Source: Haloferax marinisediminis (lineage in GTDB: Archaea; Halobacteriota; Halobacteria; Halobacteriales; Haloferacaceae). From it: a DNA stretch of 64,000 nt. Both the position numbers and the translations under genes were made by a program. Below the pieces are notes generated by a model. The model saw nothing but the letters and a program-made list of their open reading frames with translations. It had not been told where the DNA came from and searched no databases. Location of the stretch: assembly GCF_009674585.1 (NCBI RefSeq), contig NZ_WKJP01000001.1, positions 930,001-994,000 of the forward strand, read 5' to 3'. Below, piece after piece: positions 59,282-64,000 of the stretch. Each line of letters opens with the position of its first letter. Within the stretch, counting starts at the first letter, position 1.

Positions 59282-60910
59282 ATGCCCGAACCCGCTCCCG
59301 ACCTCGATCGATTTACCTCCCGACGGTCGACCGTCTACGCCCCGAACGGCGTCGTCGCAACGAGTCAACCACTGGCCGCACAGGCGGGCGTGGAGATTCT
59401 CTCCACTGGCGGCAACGCCTTCGATGCGGCCGTCGCAGCGGCGGCCGCGCTGAACGTCGTCGAACCGACGTCGACAGGCCTCGGTGGCGACGTCTTCGCC
59501 TGCTACAGGACGGCCGACGGCGAGGTGGGTGCAATGCGCAGTTGTGGCGGCGCTCCCGCCGAGGCGACGCGAGACACGGTTCGCAAAGCAGTTGCTGCGG
59601 AGGAGAACGTCGCGGCAGACGACGTGACGATGCCGGAGACGGGTGCCCACACCGTCACCGTTCCCGGAACAGCCCGTGGGTGGGAAGCGACGCTCGACCG
59701 CTTTGGCGCGAAATCGCTGGCTGACGTGCTCCAACCGGCGATTCACTACGCGACGGCGGGCTATCCCGTCACGGAAGTCGTCGCGGCGCAGTGGCAACAC
59801 GGCGAAGACCTATTCGAATCTGACCACGCCCGCGACGCCTACTTGTTCGACGGTGCTGCACCGACCGTCGGCCAGACGGTCACGCTCCCGAAACTCGGTC
59901 GAACCCTCGAACGAGTTGCCGACGAGGGTGCGGACGTCATCTACGAGGGAGACATCGCTGCGGCCATCGCCGACGAAGTTCAGGCGAACGGTGGGTTTCT
60001 CACGACCGACGACCTCGCGGCCTTCGAACCCGAGTTCGTGGACCCAGTCTCGACCACCTACAAGGGCGTCGAAGTGTACGAACTCCCGCCGAACAATCAA
60101 GGACTCATCGCACTCGAAGCGCTGAACGTCGCGGACGAAGTCGATGCGGGCGACCACCCGTTTGGGTCGGCTGAGTCTGTCCACCGCTTCGCCGAGGCGA
60201 TGAAAGTCGCGTTCCACGACGGACACCGCTACATCACCGACCCCGACTACGAGGAGATTCCGCCGCTCGCCTCCCGTGAGTGGGCGGCGAAACGAGCCGC
60301 CGAAATCGGGACCGAAGCGAACCACGACGTGACGTTCGGCGTTCCCGACGCCCACGCGGAAGACGCCGACACCGTCCTCTGCTGTGTCGCCGACGCCGCC
60401 GGCAACGTCGTCTCGTTCATCAACTCTCGGTTCGCCGGATTCGGGTCAGGGCTGGTCGCAGGCGACACGGGAATTGCCCTACAGAATCGCGGTGCATCCT
60501 TCTCGCTGGACGCTGACCACCCGAACCGATTGGAACCCGGAAAACGCCCGTTCCACACGCTCATCCCGGGACTCCTCGAATTCGGTTCGGACGACTGGGC
60601 GGCCTTCGGAGTGATGGGCGGCTACATGCAACCGCAGGGCCACGTGCAGGTTGTCTCGAACATCGTCGACTACGACCTCCCAGCACAGGCCGCGCTCGAT
60701 GCCCCTCGGTGGCGCTACCGCGAAGATGGGACGCTCGCGGTCGAAGACCGACTCGCCGGGTCGATTGGCGCGAAACTGGCCCAGAAAGGCCACGACGTTC
60801 GAGTGCTCCCGGCGGCGATGTTCGGTGGCGCCCAATTCGCCCGCTGGGACGACGGAACACTCTCGGGGGCGACCGAACCGCGAAAAGACGGGCAGGTGGC
60901 AGGCTATTGA
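59282..60910 (+). CDS. ggt: Gamma-glutamyltranspeptidase family protein
   Basis: A 542-residue Ntn hydrolase of the GGT family. N-terminal block GVVATSQPLAAQAGVEILST, GGNAFDAAVAAAAALNVVEP; the processing/nucleophile residue is Thr364 in DADTVLCCVAD, splitting large and small subunits; PFHTLIPGL and GGYMQPQGHVQVV follow. No signal peptide is visible, so it may act in the cytoplasm, where gamma-glutamylcysteine (the haloarchaeal thiol) is the natural candidate substrate. ATG 59282 is chosen over 59255. Confidence 0.9.
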   Translation: MPEPAPDLDRFTSRRSTVYAPNGVVATSQPLAAQAGVEILSTGGNAFDAAVAAAAALNVVEPTSTGLGGDVFACYRTADGEVGAMRSCGGAPAEATRDTVRKAVAAEENVAADDVTMPETGAHTVTVPGTARGWEATLDRFGAKSLADVLQPAIHYATAGYPVTEVVAAQWQHGEDLFESDHARDAYLFDGAAPTVGQTVTLPKLGRTLERVADEGADVIYEGDIAAAIADEVQANGGFLTTDDLAAFEPEFVDPVSTTYKGVEVYELPPNNQGLIALEALNVADEVDAGDHPFGSAESVHRFAEAMKVAFHDGHRYITDPDYEEIPPLASREWAAKRAAEIGTEANHDVTFGVPDAHAEDADTVLCCVADAAGNVVSFINSRFAGFGSGLVAGDTGIALQNRGASFSLDADHPNRLEPGKRPFHTLIPGLLEFGSDDWAAFGVMGGYMQPQGHVQVVSNIVDYDLPAQAALDAPRWRYREDGTLAVEDRLAGSIGAKLAQKGHDVRVLPAAMFGGAQFARWDDGTLSGATEPRKDGQVAGY

Positions 60911-60986
60911 GGTCCACCCACTGAAGTTTGCACTGTGGCAACACGTGTCGTAACAGTAAAGCAGGCCCACTCGCCACTCAGAGGCG

Positions 60987-62336
60987 ATGGCTCCACTCGG
61001 GCGACGAAGATTTCTCAAATACGCAGGTGTCGGTGCCACAGGCATCTACGGCCTCTCACGCACGACTCGTGCGGCCGACGACGACGCCGCGTTCGACCCG
61101 ACGAGACACGGGTTTGGGTTCGCAAACTGGTCTTCGTCAGATACGTTCTACCCGGAGCACGAACACGTCGAGGTCGACCCCACGTCGGTCGAACGGCGAA
61201 TTCAGCGCGAGTGGAAAGGCGTCTTTGCTGACCTGTTCGGTCTGTCCCTGTCGAATACTCCCGATGCCCTGCTGAACGTCCTCGCCCGCCAACTCTCGGT
61301 TTCAGTCAACCAACTCGCGGCATCGAACGGTCACTGTTACGGGATGACGTTCGCAGCACAGCGGTATTTCGAAGTGTCGAGTGACCTTCCGGCGGGCGTG
61401 GCTGTCGCTGCCGACGTCTCAGACCCCGAGATTCCACTCGGGTCTGACGAGGGGCCGATTGGTGACCTCATCGACCGCTATCAGGCGACCCAGCTCCTCA
61501 GTTTGTACGCATGGCTTGGCCGCCGCCGTATGCTTCGCCCGCAAACTATCGACTACGAGACCGAAGTCGCTGCGTTGGTCGCCGTCCTCGACGAGTTCGG
61601 AACGGCCGGAATCACACTCGTCAACTCCGAAACGCGGTCTTCTCACCAGGTTCTCGTCACCGGATACCGAGAGACGCCCACTGGTGTCGAGTTGACGCTC
61701 TACGACCCAAACTTCCCCGCACAGAAGTATGCGACTACGACGCGACGCCTCTCTATCGACCTGCAGAAGGACACTCCAGTTACGGGGTCGGCGGAGTACG
61801 ACGCATTCGTGTTCAACCGGTGGGACCGTGCCATCCGCGCGGGTGTCGAAGTAGCGAAACCGACTCGAAGCGACGCCCGAGCGACGTTCGACCATCTTCT
61901 GTCACGGGTGTTCCGCGTCGCCACCGACACCGATGCCGTCTCGCTCGCAGTCGTCGACCCCGCGGGAACCCCAGTCGGGCGCAATACCGGGGCGTTCATG
62001 GACCGCGAAGGGTCTGACGTGTGGGCGACGCGCTATTGCTACGACGCCCCGACAGGAACGTATCGGCTCGCCCTCGTCGGCGCGGTGGATACCGAGTACG
62101 ACCTCTCTGTGCAGGTCGCTGGACTCGAAACTGAGACGCTAGACACTGTCGTTTCGAAGTCGTTGTCGTCTGGTGAGGTCCACGAGTACGTGGTCGACGT
62201 TCCAGAGAACGAGACGCCGTCGATAGCCCGAGTCGACGAGTCGTCGTCTTCGGTCGTCTCTCGGTTGGACCCGACGAGCGTCGCCATCGGTCTGGCAGGT
62301 GGCGCAGCGCTCACGTACCTCGCCCACTCGCGGTGA
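60987..62336 (+). CDS. Tat-exported putative cysteine hydrolase with C-terminal anchor
   Basis: A 449-residue protein with a twin-arginine signal (GRRRFLKYAGVGATGIYGLS), a catalytic-looking domain, a beta-rich region (about 310-400) and a C-terminal membrane helix (about 425-446). A C39/papain-like triad is suggested by Cys117 (NGHCYGMTFAAQRYF), His220 (SSHQVLVTGY) and Asp240 (LYDPNFP), in the correct order and with fitting spacing. It should be a cell-surface peptidase or transferase. The family is not named to me. It begins 76 nt after the GGT gene. Confidence 0.8.
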   Translation: MAPLGRRRFLKYAGVGATGIYGLSRTTRAADDDAAFDPTRHGFGFANWSSSDTFYPEHEHVEVDPTSVERRIQREWKGVFADLFGLSLSNTPDALLNVLARQLSVSVNQLAASNGHCYGMTFAAQRYFEVSSDLPAGVAVAADVSDPEIPLGSDEGPIGDLIDRYQATQLLSLYAWLGRRRMLRPQTIDYETEVAALVAVLDEFGTAGITLVNSETRSSHQVLVTGYRETPTGVELTLYDPNFPAQKYATTTRRLSIDLQKDTPVTGSAEYDAFVFNRWDRAIRAGVEVAKPTRSDARATFDHLLSRVFRVATDTDAVSLAVVDPAGTPVGRNTGAFMDREGSDVWATRYCYDAPTGTYRLALVGAVDTEYDLSVQVAGLETETLDTVVSKSLSSGEVHEYVVDVPENETPSIARVDESSSSVVSRLDPTSVAIGLAGGAALTYLAHSR

Positions 62337-62357
62337 GTCGCCCGCAGTGCCGACGGG

Positions 62358-64000
62358 TCAGTCTTCACCGCCGTCGGTCGTCGCTCCCTGTTCGATAACG
62401 TCTCCTTCCCTAATGCGGTCGACCAGCCGGTCGAGCGCGTCGGCCGAGACGCCCCCAACGTCGCCCGTCTGGACACCCCAGAGTGTCGCGTACAATCCAC
62501 CCTGTGCGACGAGTTCGTCGTGCGTACCGGATTCGACGACGCGTCCCTCGTCGAGGACGACGATGGTGTCTGCGTGTCGAATCGTCGAGAGTCGGTGTGC
62601 GATGACGAGCGTGGTTCGGCCCGTCGTCAGGCGACTGAGGGCACGCTGGATGAGCAGTTCCGTCTCGGTATCGACGGCACTCGTCGCCTCGTCTAAGACG
62701 AGTATCTGTGGGTCTTGGAGCATCGCACGCGCGATGGAGAGTCGCTGGCGCTGCCCTCCCGAGAGCTTCACGCCGCGCTCACCGATTCGGGTGTCGTAGC
62801 CGTTGGGTAAGTGCGAGACGAACTCGTGTGCTTCGGCGGCCTGTGCGGCCGCGACCATCTCCGCTTCTGTGGCATCGAATGCACCGTACAACAGGTTCTC
62901 GCGGACGGTTCCGTCGAAGAGGTACACGTCCTGACTCACGTATCCCATGGCCTCTCTGAGGCTCTTGAGAGACACGTCGCGCACGTCGTGGCCGTCGACG
63001 CGGACTGCACCGTCGCTGGTGTCGTAGAGGCGCAAGAGGAGTTTCGCCGCGGTCGATTTTCCGGCACCTGTCGGGCCGACGAGTGCCACCGTCTCACCGG
63101 GGGCGGCAGCGAACGACACGTCGTGGAGGACCGGCCTGCCATTCCCGTAGGCGAACGAGACGTCGTCGAACTCGATGCGACCAGCGACCGGTCCGAGGTC
63201 GACTGTCTCTGAACTGTCTTGGACCGTCACGTCGCGGTCGGTCAGGCCGAAGATGCGCTCGCCTGAGGCACGGGCGTTCTCGTAGGCGTTGACGATACGT
63301 CCCGCGCCCGACAAGGGGTCGATAAAGCGCTGCGTCATGAACAGGAACGTGACGAACTCACCGACGAGGAGTTCTCCCGTGAAGGGCCACGGCGGGCCGA
63401 AGATGAGCCAGATACCACCGATAGCGAAGGTAGCGGCGAAGGCGACGCCGGCGAGGAGTTCCATCGTCGGTTGGTAGAGGTAGTCGAGACGGACGACGGC
63501 GAGTGCACGCTGGTAGTAGTCCATCGAGGCGTCGGCGACACGGGTGGTCTCGTAGTCTTCGGTCGTCGAGGCTTTGATGACCTCCATCCCGGCGACGTTG
63601 TTCTCGATGCGGGTGTTGAGCGCCCCGACACTCTCGCGGAGGGCGCGATACATGGGTCGGATGGTTCGCATGAACCAGACGGTGAAGACGGCGAGCAGCG
63701 GAACTGCGACGAGCGTGACGGCGGCGAGTTGCGCGTTCAGGTAGAACAGGACGCCGGCGATGCCGACGACGGAGACGACGAGTTGCAGGCCGCCCGAGAG
63801 CGTGCTGTCGAGGAAGGTCCGGAGGTTTCGCACGTCGCTGTCGAGAATCGAGAGCACCTGTCCAGTCTGTTTGTCGTCGAAGAAGGTCATATCGAGGCGC
63901 TGGAGCACGTCGTAGGTGTCGACGCGGACGGTGTGCTGGACGCGATTCGAGTAGACGGCGAGCCCGAGTCCCTGTATCCACGAGAGGCCGACACCGGCGA
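62358..64000 (-). CDS. ABC exporter, fused permease-ATPase, N-terminus beyond right edge
   Basis: The minus-strand frame runs from the stop at 62358 off the right end of the window. The visible 546 residues hold the end of the membrane domain (FFDDKQTGQVLSILDSDVRN) and a complete ATPase: Walker A GPTGAGKST, Q-loop YVSQDVYLF, signature KLSGGQRQRLSIARAM, Walker B ILVLDEATSAVD and H-loop IAHRLSTI. It resembles MsbA/MDR-type half-exporters, which work as dimers. A GTG at 63908 is inside the membrane domain and is not the start. Confidence 0.93.
   Translation of the reverse strand, partial: AGVGLSWIQGLGLAVYSNRVQHTVRVDTYDVLQRLDMTFFDDKQTGQVLSILDSDVRNLRTFLDSTLSGGLQLVVSVVGIAGVLFYLNAQLAAVTLVAVPLLAVFTVWFMRTIRPMYRALRESVGALNTRIENNVAGMEVIKASTTEDYETTRVADASMDYYQRALAVVRLDYLYQPTMELLAGVAFAATFAIGGIWLIFGPPWPFTGELLVGEFVTFLFMTQRFIDPLSGAGRIVNAYENARASGERIFGLTDRDVTVQDSSETVDLGPVAGRIEFDDVSFAYGNGRPVLHDVSFAAAPGETVALVGPTGAGKSTAAKLLLRLYDTSDGAVRVDGHDVRDVSLKSLREAMGYVSQDVYLFDGTVRENLLYGAFDATEAEMVAAAQAAEAHEFVSHLPNGYDTRIGERGVKLSGGQRQRLSIARAMLQDPQILVLDEATSAVDTETELLIQRALSRLTTGRTTLVIAHRLSTIRHADTIVVLDEGRVVESGTHDELVAQGGLYATLWGVQTGDVGGVSADALDRLVDRIREGDVIEQGATTDGGED

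Overview
The window is a piece of a haloarchaeal chromosome, most probably Haloferax or a close relative. Evidence: high GC, strongly acidic proteins, AT-rich TATA boxes about 27 nt before leaderless start codons, archaeal information genes (aIF5B, SUI1/aIF1, Nob1, Pus10, proteasome-activating ATPase, SecF-SecD), F420 enzymes, HalOD1/Bat-type regulators and the haloarchaeal malate synthase. From memory, unchecked, the order mutL-mutS ... panB-pdaD ... infB ... nob1 ... pgi ... secF-secD-rnhB ... pus10 ... aceB-aceA resembles the Haloferax volcanii main chromosome. No rRNA, tRNA, CRISPR array, intact insertion sequence or replication origin was seen.

Layout. 1-2.5 kb: a cut membrane-anchored winged-helix protein, a Nudix/eIF-2B-like fusion and a YfcE-type phosphoesterase. 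2.6-5.2 kb: cofE and mer (F420 one-carbon chemistry) and three tiny proteins. 5.3-9.7 kb: mutL-mutS, overlapping, divergent from 9.9-15.4 kb: a MoxR / DUF58 / TgpA-like transglutaminase / membrane winged-helix cluster. 15.6-19 kb: a secreted coiled-coil protein, aIF1, rhodanese, Nudix and two small haloarchaeal families. 19-25.5 kb: a HalOD1 protein, a 1,079-residue Bat-like multi-sensor regulator, rimI and aconitase. 25.6-30.5 kb: dUTPase/dCTP deaminase family, PAN ATPase, arginine decarboxylase, histidine kinase and small proteins. 30.6-35.7 kb: IF-2, a Tat-exported multicopper oxidase in an AT-rich pocket, PRC-barrel and Nob1. 35.7-45.8 kb: CPBP protease, DHH phosphoesterase, DUF389 membrane protein, Pgi, SecF-SecD, RNase HII. 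45.8-50.3 kb: hydrolase, Pus10, EamA transporter, DUF4112. 50.4-53.1 kb: the glyoxylate operon (small ORF-aceA-aceB). 53.4-55.1 kb: an ABC exporter. 55.4-58.4 kb: a universal-stress-protein / amino-acid permease pair flanked by two related 33-nt elements. 59-64 kb: a small leaderless gene, a gamma-glutamyltranspeptidase homologue, a Tat-exported putative cysteine hydrolase and an ABC exporter running off the right edge.

How the genes fit together. Aconitase, isocitrate lyase and malate synthase form the glyoxylate bypass; Pgi feeds sugar metabolism; CofE and Mer point to F420-dependent folate chemistry. The likeliest places for undescribed biology are the MoxR-to-winged-helix cluster with its second membrane winged-helix relative at the left edge, the Nudix/eIF-2B fusion, the Tat-exported Cys-His-Asp protein, the coupled small ORF in front of aceA, and several well-formed palindromes or 21-nt-spaced direct repeats in promoter regions.
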